Shown here piece after piece: positions 54,681-64,000 of a DNA stretch of 64,000 nt (the first letter of the stretch is position 1; every line of letters starts with the position of its first letter). This stretch comes from Smallanthus sonchifolius (Eukaryota > Streptophyta > Magnoliopsida > Asterales > Asteraceae). The position numbers and the translations under genes are program-made. The stretch spans positions 6,021,501 through 6,085,500 of the forward strand of contig CM042042.1 of NCBI GenBank assembly GCA_023525975.1. The letters run 5' to 3'. The notes below the pieces were generated by a model. The model was not told where the DNA came from, searched no databases, and saw only the letters and a list, made by a program, of their open reading frames with translations.

Positions 54681-56795
54681 TGTAACATCCCAAAATAAAT
54701 GAGGATTTTAAATAACGGGTTGAACCGGGACGAACGGGATAAAAGGGCGAGGCGTAACGGGCCGGGCCGGTTGGGCCTGCAAACTTGAAGGAAGGGGGGG
54801 TTTCCTCCCTTTAAATAGCCAACACACACACCATTTCTCTCATTTGCAAGAATCTAGAGAGAGAAACCGTAGAGAGAGAAAGTTGGCGGATCGACCCGAG
54901 ATTGAAGGAGCTTGTTGCTACTGAACTCGTGAGCAAAACCTCCGGATCAGAATCTCGAAATCAGGTAACACCCGAACCAAATCTGAGTTTTTGTTCATTT
55001 TTGGGTTTTCGGGTATTTTTGTGAAAATGACGGGTTTTTATAAACCAAATGAGGAAAGGGTTATAAATCTGGAATCACGAAAGGAAAATACACGTTTTGA
55101 ATACAAAAAGTCCGGATCTTGACAAGATCGGACCTGCATGCGAAAGTTAGGGTTTTTGGGGAAGATAGCTGAGTTCTGCAAGTATCGAAACTAGAGTTTC
55201 GAGTGGCCTGCAGGTGTCGAAACTAGAAGTTTCGAGTGACCTGCAGTTGTCGAAACTAGAAGTTTCGAGTGACCTGCAGTTGTCGAAACTAGAAGTTTCG
55301 ATGGGCCTGCACCTGTCGAAACTAAGTAGTTTCGATAGGTCTGCATCAGTAAGTGAAGTCAGTGTATTCACCTGTAACAGAACGAGTAAACCGTTAGAGT
55401 CGGGATTTAGGTCTGATGTGTATTTAATTAATCAATTCAGATCGGAAGTGACGTTGTTGGACCTTTGTTTAGGACAACCCAAGAGTAACTTATAAGGTGA
55501 GTTCTAGAAGCCCTTCTTTTAATGTTTTAATTAAATGTTTTGGGCTGGTGTGCATACATACGAAACGAGGTTTACGAAACGAGGTTTATGAAACGAGGTT
55601 TACGAAACGAGGTTTACGAAACGAGGTTTATGAAACGAGGTTTACGAAACGAGGTTTATGAACGATGCTTCCGAAAGGGGAAGACGAAACGAGTTAATGA
55701 GATGTTTACGAAACGAGGTTTACGAGATGATGTTTATAAAATATTTTGCCAAACGAAGTTGTGAAAGGTTTACGAATGAAGTGTTATTTAATAAAACGTA
55801 CGAATGCTTTAACTAAAACGAGGTAAAGGTTTTTATGAAAGTCACGAATGAACGAATCTGCCACGAGTTCCTACGGGAGCTAGAGTATGTATGTATGTAT
55901 GTATTGGCCTTACCTTACGGGGGGCCTTTGTGGCTGGCTAACGGTTGTACAACTGGTTGAGGATGGGGTGACGACGGTCACCCATGGGATTACCGGGATC
56001 CCGATGGAAGGTACTATTCCTTGCGGGGAAATATTGCCTATGGTATGTTTAGTCTTCATAGAGGTAACGAGCCTTAGGAGACGTATGTTTGGTCCACCTA
56101 GAGGTAACGAGCCTTAGGAGACCTGGATGACGGATGACTTAGAGGTAGCGAGCCTTAAGTTCATCCGCTGGTATGTGCTGTCTACCTAGAGGTAACGAGC
56201 CTTAGGAGACATATGTTTGGTTCACCTAGAGGTAACGAGCCTTAGGGGACCTGTGTGACGGATGACTTAGAGGTAGCGAGCCTTAAGTTCATCCGCTGGT
56301 ATGCGATGTAAGGATTTGACGGTTACGAGAAGGCGCAGATTCGGTTCATATTGACTATTGTTACGATGTTATGTTACGATGTTTTGATGATGTTAAGTTA
56401 TTGCATGTTTTATGTACGCTTTTATTAAATGAAGTATGATGTTATGTTTTTGGCAAATATTTGATGTTAATGTTTTACGTTAAAACTAGAACTCACCAGC
56501 GTAGCTGACCTTCTTAGTATGCACATTCAGGTTAAGGGCAGGTTATGATGATGGACGGTGATGCTTGGCTAGCGATGAAGAGTTACCCGGCTGACACGAA
56601 GACTGGCATCCCGTTATGTTTTGATTATGTTATGTAATGAATGTTGTAAACAAAGTTTTACGCTTCCGCATGTAGAACAGTTATGTTATGTAATGAACAA
56701 AATTTTCCGCTGCGTTATTTTGATATAAGAGTTTAAGAACTGTTTGTGAATGAGTAAATCCAATAAGTGAGGCCTCCCGGGTTTGGGGCCTTACA
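54681..56795 (+). repeat. 5' LTR of the Gypsy element
   Basis: Contains a TATA-like TTTAAATAG (54810-54818) followed by a CA-rich and AGAGAGAGAAA leader. It also holds a 33-bp array (GTCGAAACTAGAAGTTTCG core, about 55150-55345), a 14-bp array (ACGAAACGAGGTTT, 55557-55660) and a CTAGAGGTAACGAGCCTTAGGAGAC array (56055-56290). None of the short ORFs over these arrays is a credible gene. Confidence 0.92.
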
Positions 56796-56810
56796 AGTTG
56801 GTATCAGAGC

Positions 56811-59134
56811 AATAGTTTGAGAGATTTGGACACTCCCAGTGTCTAAACTTAAACTGTGAATGGGACCGAAAGCGGATGCCAGTACGGGTAACTCGAGCCA
56901 CAGCATCAGGTATGAAGGTAGTGTATATATATTTACATATATAGTATGCCTTAGGAAGTGTTAAGGTTAGGACTTGGGTTCTGATGGAAATCACAAAGGT
57001 GGTCAAATCGAAATCAAGAGGTAGTGTAATGGTTAATTGCAGATGGCCAGTGTATATTAACATCTTACAGTACTTATTGAATTTTATTTGTTAACTAGCG
57101 TGATGACATTAGATTCCTTGTCTTTTAAGAACGAAATGGAGGGAAGAATAGGCGGAAGGCGTGGTGAGGGTCGTACCGGATGACACGGTAGGATTCCCGC
57201 CCACTAAGTTTATAGTGAAAAGGCAAGAGTTCTTGCGGAACCGGAAGGTAGTGTGCATGAGACCGTACGAGTGTGATGCGAAATGTCCTCCGTTGTGTTG
57301 ACTTAGAGCGAAAGTGGTAAGAGGTGTCGATGAGAATGCCGGGACAAAATCTCAACTTTGAAGGGACGCGAGTATTAGAAAGTGTTATAAGAGGAACTAG
57401 AATGCTCGAGTAAGGTAAATTGGTAATTTCGTTTGGATCCGCGAAATTGTGAATTTACAGGTGCACGTGCATGATGGTGAATCTTATGGTATTGATTAAT
57501 GCTTACGTATCAGAGTTGATCCAATTACTCAACCACGACTACGAGATGTTAGTCACCCGAGTAACGATTAAGGAGATTGATGAACATCATTAGTAATGGT
57601 AATGATGTCAAAGATGGTGTACCTTACAACGGTTAATGATGTCAGCAAGTACGAGCCACAGACAAGATGAGGAGGAATGAAACTTCGGTTTACCTAAGTC
57701 AGACGAGCATACGTATGAAGGATGCCAAGGAGCTAGGATGGGCTACGCTTAGCGCAAACACGTTCTGATGAATAAGAATCGGTCTACTGTTGAAGTATGC
57801 ATGAGCATGAAAGAAATAACCACACTAGTGTATGTCCAAAGAATATATGAGTGCACGAATGCACAAAGTGCATCTTTCCATGTAGAAGACAGTCCAAGAC
57901 AACTAATAAGGGTATCTGCTGAAATGAGAAAATAGATATACCAACAACAACAAGAGACGGAAACCGCGATGTTAATTAGGGCGTGCAGACTAAACCAAAC
58001 CAAACCAAACCAGATCCGACCCAAGGATTGTTTGTCTAGAATGAATGTGAAGGACAAGTTTTGACTAACAATGTGAAGCAAGGCATGGGCACTAAGAAGA
58101 AATTCAAGGCGACTCAGAGAACGCTCTACTATGTCTAAGTCTAATCCATAGCTGCGAGTGTTACTAGAATTGGAAAGCCGTTGAGGGACCCACTGAAACT
58201 AGAAAGGAAATGAAAGTACAAGTGTCACCGTACGTGTCATCTATCCATAGTAAGACCAACGAATGTGACTTTAGAAGAAATGCATGCAGAAAAGGCTAAC
58301 GGAAACGAGTAGCTAGAGAATATATATTGTCGGTCAGATGGGATGCCAATCCCTAAAACCATCCAGTGATATGTAGGAATAAGGGTGTTCAATGAACCAA
58401 CGATGTGAAACGTAAAACCTGACAAGTACGTTTGAAAGAAAGACTAGAAGGAGATTGTGTATGAAGATATGAATGAAAAGTTCGAGTGACTAGTGTGCCA
58501 TCTGAATGAATACCTTCCCGACAAGTTGAATGTGATAAGGGATACCTCATATGTTTGGGGGATACCCGATACGGTTCCTACGGGGACGAAGCGATACGGT
58601 TCCTACGGGGACGAAGCGATACGGTTCCTATGGGGACGAAGCGATACGGTTCCTACGGGGATGAAGCGATACGGTTCCTACGGGAACGAAGCGATACGGT
58701 TCCTACGGGAACGAAGCGATACGGTTCCTACGGGAACGAAGCGATAAGGTTCCTTCTGGAATGAAGCATATGGTTCCTTAGGGAACGAGACGATGTGGTT
58801 CCTTCGGGAATGAGATGGTACGGTACCTTAGGAAACTTGATAGTAGGAATCATTCAGGAACGAGATATTATGATTCATTCGAGAACGACATGGTATGGTC
58901 CTTCAAGGACGAATGCACCATGGACAGCTTATGAGGTATACACAATGATCCAAATAGTTGAGAGACGATCGATAGGAACCGTCTAGATGGAAAGGTGGAT
59001 AACCTGAACGAGGAGTTGAAATTATGGCCAAGGAGTCTTCTGTGGACGACTCCGAGTTTGATAAGACATTTCACATAGAATGACGATATAAGAACCCTAA
59101 CGGTTAGATGTGAAAGACCGACTAGGGATGTACG
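56811..59134 (+). other. Non-coding 5' interior of the Gypsy element
   Basis: About 2.3 kb in the place of gag, protease and RT, with stops in all plus-strand frames. A 25-bp tandem array (GATACGGTTCCTACGGGGACGAAGC unit, about seven full copies plus decayed ones) lies at 58563-58760. Since 25 is not a multiple of 3, it reads through all frames. No zinc knuckle, DSG protease triad or YxDD RT motif was recognised. Confidence 0.7.
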
Positions 59135-60979
59135 ATGCTGAAAAAGATAACGTCTATCAAGAACGAGAGAGGTATAGTCAAGACTACACAAGGATCTGTC
59201 AACGGGAGAGTGATTGCATATACGTCGCGGCAGTTGAAAGTTCACGAAGTCAATTATCCGACTCATGATTTGGAACTTACTGCTGTCGTATTTGCATTGA
59301 AAATATGGAGGCACTACCTCTATGGGGTGAAGTTTACTATTTACTCCGACCACAAAAGTTTGAAATACTTCTTCGAACAAAGAGAGCTTAATATGAGGCA
59401 GAGACGATGGTTGGAACTTCTGAAAGATTATGACTGTGAAATCATATACCACCCTGGAAAGGCAAACGTGGTGGCTGACGCTCTAAGCCGAAAGGATGTG
59501 CCTACTCCTATTAGAGTGAAGGCTTGCCAGTTGGTGGTAACTTCAGATGTGATGAGAGAAATTGAAAAGGCTCAAGATGAGGCACTTAAAGAGGAAAACA
59601 TAAAGAAGGAAAGGATGGTTGGCCAACAGGACAAGTTGGAATATAACACCCTTGGTGTTAGGACACGTTTTGGGCGGATATGGATACCTATGGGTGGCGA
59701 GCTTAGGACCAAAATCTTGGATGAGGCTCATAAGTCTCGTTACTCTATCCATCCCGGTACCAATAAAATGTACCAAGATCTGAAGAGGGAATACTGGTGG
59801 CCTGGAATGAAATGTGATGTGACGAAGTATGTAAGCAAGTGCTTGACTTGCTCGCAAGTAAAGGCTGAACACCAGAAACCGTATGGAAAGATTCAACCAC
59901 TTGACATACCAGAATGGAAGTGGGAACACATTACCATGGACTTCATAACCAAGCTACCTCGCACAGCTAAAGGTCATGACGCCATTTGGGTAATTGTGGA
60001 CCGTTTAACGAAGAGTGCTCATTTCCTACCTATTCGCGAGGCGTTCTCGTCGGAAAGGTTAGCAGAGGTATTTATCAACGAAGTAGTAGCGCGGCATGGG
60101 ATGCCCTTGACGATCGTATCTGACCGGGACACACGATTCACATCGAGGTTCTGGAAAAGATTTCACGAGTCGATGGGCACGAGGCTGAATATCAGCACGG
60201 CATACCACCCACAAACGGATGGTCAGTCTGAAAGGACCATTCAGACATTGGAGGATATGCTCCGTGCTTGTATTATTGACTTCGGTGGCAGTTGGGACAG
60301 CCATCTGCCGTTAGCCGAGTTCTCCTACAACAACAGTTATCACACGACGATAGGCATGCCGCCTTACGAGATGTTGTATGGGAGAAGATGCAGGACCCCG
60401 GTTTGTTGGGGCGAGATTGGACAGAAGGAATTGGGAAGTCTTGAAGTTGTAAAAGAAACGTCGGAAAGGTTTGATCAGATCAAAGCACGAATGAAGGCCG
60501 CCCAAGATCGTCAGAAATCCTACGCGGATAGACGACGAAGGCCTATTGAATTTAATGTTGGGGACAGAGTAATGTTGAAAGTGTCGCCCTGGAAGGGAAT
60601 CATACGATTCAGGAAGAGAGGAAAGTTAAGTCCGAGGTTTATCGGACCATTCAGGATTATGGCACGGGTTGGTGAAGTCGCTTATCGGTTGGAATTGCCT
60701 GATGAGTTAAGTGGGATTCATCCTACCTTCCATGTATCACACTTGCCAAAGTGTTTGGCGGATGAAACGGCTCACGTACCACTTACTGACATCGAGGTCG
60801 ACAACAGCCTTAACTACATTGAAGAACCTGTGGCCATCTTAGACAGGAAAGAGAAGCGTTTACGTAATAAGGTTATTCGATTGGTTAAAGTCCAATGGAA
60901 GCACCGGAAGGGATCGGAAGCTACATGGGAAACGGAGACGGAAATGAAGGAGTCGTACCCTCAACTGTTTGACTTATGA
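59135..60979 (+). CDS. Gypsy RNase H-integrase polyprotein (truncated pol)
   Basis: An open frame of 614 codons. RNase H spans about residues 25-125 (SRQLKVHEVNYPTHDLELTA, YSDHKSLKYF, GKANVVADALSR). The H-H-C-C zinc-binding part of integrase follows (SIHPGTNKMYQDLKREYWW ... CLTCSQVK). The catalytic core has D in TMDFITKLP, D in VSDRDTRF and E in DGQSERTIQTLEDMLRA. A C-terminal chromodomain-like region (ILDRKEKRLRNK ... VQWKHRKGSEATWE) follows. The DDE triad is intact, yet protease, RT and the RNase H N-terminal part are missing upstream, so the true protein start is unknown. The ATG at 59135 is only the first in frame. In full elements this region is released from a gag-pol polyprotein and inserts cDNA into the genome. 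Confidence 0.9.
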   Translation: MLKKITSIKNERGIVKTTQGSVNGRVIAYTSRQLKVHEVNYPTHDLELTAVVFALKIWRHYLYGVKFTIYSDHKSLKYFFEQRELNMRQRRWLELLKDYDCEIIYHPGKANVVADALSRKDVPTPIRVKACQLVVTSDVMREIEKAQDEALKEENIKKERMVGQQDKLEYNTLGVRTRFGRIWIPMGGELRTKILDEAHKSRYSIHPGTNKMYQDLKREYWWPGMKCDVTKYVSKCLTCSQVKAEHQKPYGKIQPLDIPEWKWEHITMDFITKLPRTAKGHDAIWVIVDRLTKSAHFLPIREAFSSERLAEVFINEVVARHGMPLTIVSDRDTRFTSRFWKRFHESMGTRLNISTAYHPQTDGQSERTIQTLEDMLRACIIDFGGSWDSHLPLAEFSYNNSYHTTIGMPPYEMLYGRRCRTPVCWGEIGQKELGSLEVVKETSERFDQIKARMKAAQDRQKSYADRRRRPIEFNVGDRVMLKVSPWKGIIRFRKRGKLSPRFIGPFRIMARVGEVAYRLELPDELSGIHPTFHVSHLPKCLADETAHVPLTDIEVDNSLNYIEEPVAILDRKEKRLRNKVIRLVKVQWKHRKGSEATWETETEMKESYPQLFDL

Positions 60980-61019
60980 TAGGTTTCGGGGACGAAACCT
61001 ATTGTAAGGGGGGTAGACT

Positions 61020-63134
61020 TGTAACATCCCAAAATAAATGAGGATTTTAAATAACGGGTTGAACCGGGACGAACGGGATAAAAGGGCGAGGCGTAACGGG
61101 CCGGGCCGGTTGGGCCTGCAAACTTGAAGGAAGGGGGGGTTTCCTCCCTTTAAATAGCCAACACACACACCATTTCTCTCATTTGCAAGAATCTAGAGAG
61201 AGAAACCGTAGAGAGAGAAAGTTGGCGGATCGACCCGAGATTGAAGGAGCTTGTTGCTACTGAACTCGTGAGCAAAACCTCCGGATCAGAATCTCGAAAT
61301 CAGGTAACACCCGAACCAAATCTGAGTTTTTGTTCATTTTTGGGTTTTCGGGTATTTTTGTGAAAATGACGGGTTTTTATAAACCAAATGAGGAAAGGGT
61401 TATAAATCTGGAATCACGAAAGGAAAATACACGTTTTGAATACAAAAAGTCCGGATCTTGACAAGATCGGACCTGCATGCGAAAGTTAGGGTTTTTGGGG
61501 AAGATAGCTGAGTTCTGCAAGTATCGAAACTAGAGTTTCGAGTGGCCTGCAGGTGTCGAAACTAGAAGTTTCGAGTGACCTGCAGTTGTCGAAACTAGAA
61601 GTTTCGAGTGACCTGCAGTTGTCGAAACTAGAAGTTTCGATGGGCCTGCACCTGTCGAAACTAAGTAGTTTCGATAGGTCTGCATCAGTAAGTGAAGTCA
61701 GTGTATTCACCTGTAACAGAACGAGTAAACCGTTAGAGTCGGGATTTAGGTCTGATGTGTATTTAATTAATCAATTCAGATCGGAAGTGACGTTGTTGGA
61801 CCTTTGTTTAGGACAACCCAAGAGTAACTTATAAGGTGAGTTCTAGAAGCCCTTCTTTTAATGTTTTAATTAAATGTTTTGGGCTGGTGTGCATACATAC
61901 GAAACGAGGTTTACGAAACGAGGTTTATGAAACGAGGTTTACGAAACGAGGTTTACGAAACGAGGTTTATGAAACGAGGTTTACGAAACGAGGTTTATGA
62001 ACGATGCTTCCGAAAGGGGAAGACGAAACGAGTTAATGAGATGTTTACGAAACGAGGTTTACGAGATGATGTTTATAAAATATTTTGCCAAACGAAGTTG
62101 TGAAAGGTTTACGAATGAAGTGTTATTTAATAAAACGTACGAATGCTTTAACTAAAACGAGGTAAAGGTTTTTATGAAAGTCACGAATGAACGAATCTGC
62201 CACGAGTTCCTACGGGAGCTAGAGTATGTATGTATGTATGTATTGGCCTTACCTTACGGGGGGCCTTTGTGGCTGGCTAACGGTTGTACAACTGGTTGAG
62301 GATGGGGTGACGACGGTCACCCATGGGATTACCGGGATCCCGATGGAAGGTACTATTCCTTGCGGGGAAATATTGCCTATGGTATGTTTAGTCTTCATAG
62401 AGGTAACGAGCCTTAGGAGACGTATGTTTGGTCCACCTAGAGGTAACGAGCCTTAGGAGACCTGGATGACGGATGACTTAGAGGTAGCGAGCCTTAAGTT
62501 CATCCGCTGGTATGTGCTGTCTACCTAGAGGTAACGAGCCTTAGGAGACATATGTTTGGTTCACCTAGAGGTAACGAGCCTTAGGGGACCTGTGTGACGG
62601 ATGACTTAGAGGTAGCGAGCCTTAAGTTCATCCGCTGGTATGCGATGTAAGGATTTGACGGTTACGAGAAGGCGCAGATTCGGTTCATATTGACTATTGT
62701 TACGATGTTATGTTACGATGTTTTGATGATGTTAAGTTATTGCATGTTTTATGTACGCTTTTATTAAATGAAGTATGATGTTATGTTTTTGGCAAATATT
62801 TGATGTTAATGTTTTACGTTAAAACTAGAACTCACCAGCGTAGCTGACCTTCTTAGTATGCACATTCAGGTTAAGGGCAGGTTATGATGATGGACGGTGA
62901 TGCTTGGCTAGCGATGAAGAGTTACCCGGCTGACACGAAGACTGGCATCCCGTTATGTTTTGATTATGTTATGTAATGAATGTTGTAAACAAAGTTTTAC
63001 GCTTCCGCATGTAGAACAGTTATGTTATGTAATGAACAAAATTTTCCGCTGCGTTATTTTGATATAAGAGTTTAAGAACTGTTTGTGAATGAGTAAATCC
63101 AATAAGTGAGGCCTCCCGGGTTTGGGGCCTTACA
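61020..63134 (+). repeat. 3' LTR of the Gypsy element
   Basis: Same length and, as far as read, same sequence as the 5' LTR, including all three internal arrays (14-bp array at 61896-61999). It begins five to seven bases after the polypurine tract. Confidence 0.92.
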
Positions 63135-63240
63135 TATTTAATATGATGTTTGACTTTTAAGGATTGAATTAAAATAAGATAAAATTAAATGTGTGGTTAA
63201 AATTTGTTTTTTTGGTTTACAAGTTTACAAATGATCCTCA
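63135..63240. mobile_element. (TA)n-bounded MITE, unit G, right part
   Basis: Begins with the second TATTT copy and ends GTTTACAAATGATCCTCACCA before (TA)n at 63242-63291. It is the partner of 54606-54680. Confidence 0.55.
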
Positions 63241-63294
<54 letters not shown>

Positions 63295-63325
63295 TGAGTA
63301 TTATTTATAAACTTATATATATATA

Positions 63326-63659
63326 GGGGAGGGTTCCAGAGAAAACCACAAGTTAGACGAAAACCGAGAAAACCACTAAAAAAATCAATTTTACTCAATC
63401 ATATAGGAATATTTATTTTTTGTTTTATTTTATTTTTATTTATTTATAAGAGTACCAATGTAATATTAAACATTTTTACCAAAAAACATTTTTACACATA
63501 GTGTTACGTATACGTAAACATAAAACAAAAAAATTGCGGTTACGTATACGTAAATAAAAAAAAATGTTTTTGGATACGTATACGTAAATAAAAAAATTGC
63601 CTAAAATGTTGTGGTTTTCTTGGTTTTCGCCTAACTTTGTGGTTTTCTCTTGATCCCTC

Positions 63660-63661
<2 letters not shown>
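63326..63661. mobile_element. (TA)n-bounded MITE, unit H
   Basis: Starts GGGGAGGGTTCCAGAGAAAAC and ends GTTTTCTCTTGATCCCTCCC, with inverted arms of about 50 bases. (TA)n lies on both sides (63312-63325 and 63662-63722). The palindrome TTACGTATACGTAA lies at 63504-63517 and 63540-63553, with a variant at 63574-63587. Same family as D and F. Confidence 0.8.
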
Positions 63662-63722
<61 letters not shown>

Positions 63723-63727
<5 letters not shown>

Positions 63728-63826
63728 GTCTTTTTTTAGAGAACCACAAAAATTCTAAACCCTCCCCCTAAAAAAATATTTGTTATTAAACCATCCCTAG
63801 ACACTATATAATAATATATTTAATTA
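63723..63826. other. Intergenic flank beside unit H
   Basis: GAGAACCACAAAAATTCTAAACCCTCCCCC near the (TA)n could be the end of yet another TA-bounded unit. The partner end was not found. Confidence 0.3.
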
Positions 63827-64000
63827 CTAGCTTATACCCCGTGTAATACAAACGTGGTGAAAAATATCAATACATAAATTTCTTAAATTTTATTTATATA
63901 TTTTATAGGTGTAAAATGTATTACTATACATATAATAAGGATAAAAAACAAAGTTCAAAATATGTAAAAAATAATATATAATTGAGTTTCAAAAATACGT
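63827..64000 (-). mobile_element. Helitron 3' end, running off the window
   Basis: On the minus strand: a CGTTTGTATTACACG-type hairpin, then GGGTATAAG and CTAG followed by T at 63826. This is the same terminal design as at 40017. The 5' part lies beyond the window. Confidence 0.5.

Larger units (their letters stand above)
54681..63134 (+). mobile_element. Complete Ty3/Gypsy LTR retrotransposon, 8454 bp, non-autonomous
   Basis: LTRs lie at 54681-56795 and 61020-63134, each 2115 bp, TGTAACATCCC to GGCCTTACA. No difference was noticed on reading, and translations of the short ORFs in both are identical. TATTT flanks both sides (54676-54680, 63135-63139). The primer site TGGTATCAGAGC at 56799-56810 fits initiator-Met tRNA. 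The polypurine tract TAAGGGGGG lies at 61005-61013. The interior is only 4224 bp. It has RNase H and integrase at its 3' end, but no gag, protease or RT frame between 56811 and 59134. The LTR family, pol end and hairpin before the PPT resemble Tekay-type chromoviruses. A recent insertion is inferred from the matching LTRs. Confidence 0.93.

Noticed and set aside
55147..56117. Short ORFs duplicated in both LTRs (at 55147-56117 and 61486-62456)
   Set aside because: They lie within LTR arrays and are identical only because the LTRs are identical.
59543..60505. Minus-strand ORFs of 64-128 codons
   Set aside because: Shadows of the integrase coding frame on the opposite strand.
1..64000. CRISPR arrays, operons, bacterial-type regulatory sites, biosynthetic gene cluster
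   Set aside because: The window is plant nuclear DNA; the tandem arrays seen are minisatellites, and the four host genes are functionally unrelated.

Overview
This window is plant nuclear DNA. It is AT-rich and intron-rich, with GT-AG introns, four eudicot gene families and a dense load of plant transposable elements. The repeat types (long (TA)n tracts carrying MITE-like inserts, an endogenous caulimovirid, a Tekay-like Ty3/Gypsy element with 2.1-kb LTRs) would fit Asteraceae, but that placement is an inference from memory and not proven by the sequence.

Four host genes can be modelled from start to stop. (1) An IQ67-domain (IQD) calmodulin-binding protein, + strand, 4 exons, 6753-11449. 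(2) A five-domain methyl-CpG-binding-domain protein of the MBD13 type, + strand, 15 exons, 17879-26218. (3) An LRR receptor-like pseudokinase of the At1g63430/At5g41180 type, - strand, 13 exons, 29568-35915. (4) A LURP-one-related (LOR) protein, + strand, 2 exons, 51684-52784. They are unrelated neighbours, each with its own promoter; nothing suggests a gene cluster.

Layout. 1-6400: degraded Cassandra, SINE and Copia-like remnants, a CACTA MITE, and a Mutator-like element with ~200-bp inverted arms just upstream of IQD. 6.4-11.5 kb: IQD, with a foldback element in intron 1. 11.7-16.6 kb: SINEs, (TA)n-bounded MITEs, a broken endogenous pararetrovirus segment between two (TA)n tracts, and a hAT transposase remnant. 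17.7-26.5 kb: MBD gene, with Cassandra and hAT-type MITEs in its introns. 26.6-29.3 kb: Gypsy protease remnant, then a Helitron containing a MITE and a PIF/Harbinger derivative. 29.5-36.2 kb: LRR pseudokinase. 37.0-38.2 kb: a complete 1.16-kb LTR element with only a gag-like ORF (TR-GAG/TRIM type). 40.0-48.8 kb: Helitrons, a hAT element packed with AACCGGTT, a probable solo LTR, a solo LTR with matching 5-bp flanks, and a LINE remnant. 50.5-52.8 kb: minisatellite and LOR gene. 53.7-63.7 kb: a chain of four (TA)n-bounded MITEs, one split by a complete 8454-bp Gypsy element (LTRs 2115 bp each, TSD TATTT) that keeps only RNase H-integrase coding sequence.

The most interesting items are the young but protein-deficient Gypsy element, the TR-GAG-like element whose ATG abuts its primer binding site, the pararetrovirus segment between TA repeats, the (TA)n-bounded MITE families with a shared 14-bp palindrome and G/C-rich telomere-like arrays, and the exon-level module duplication in the MBD gene. 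All alignments were made by eye; no database search was run.
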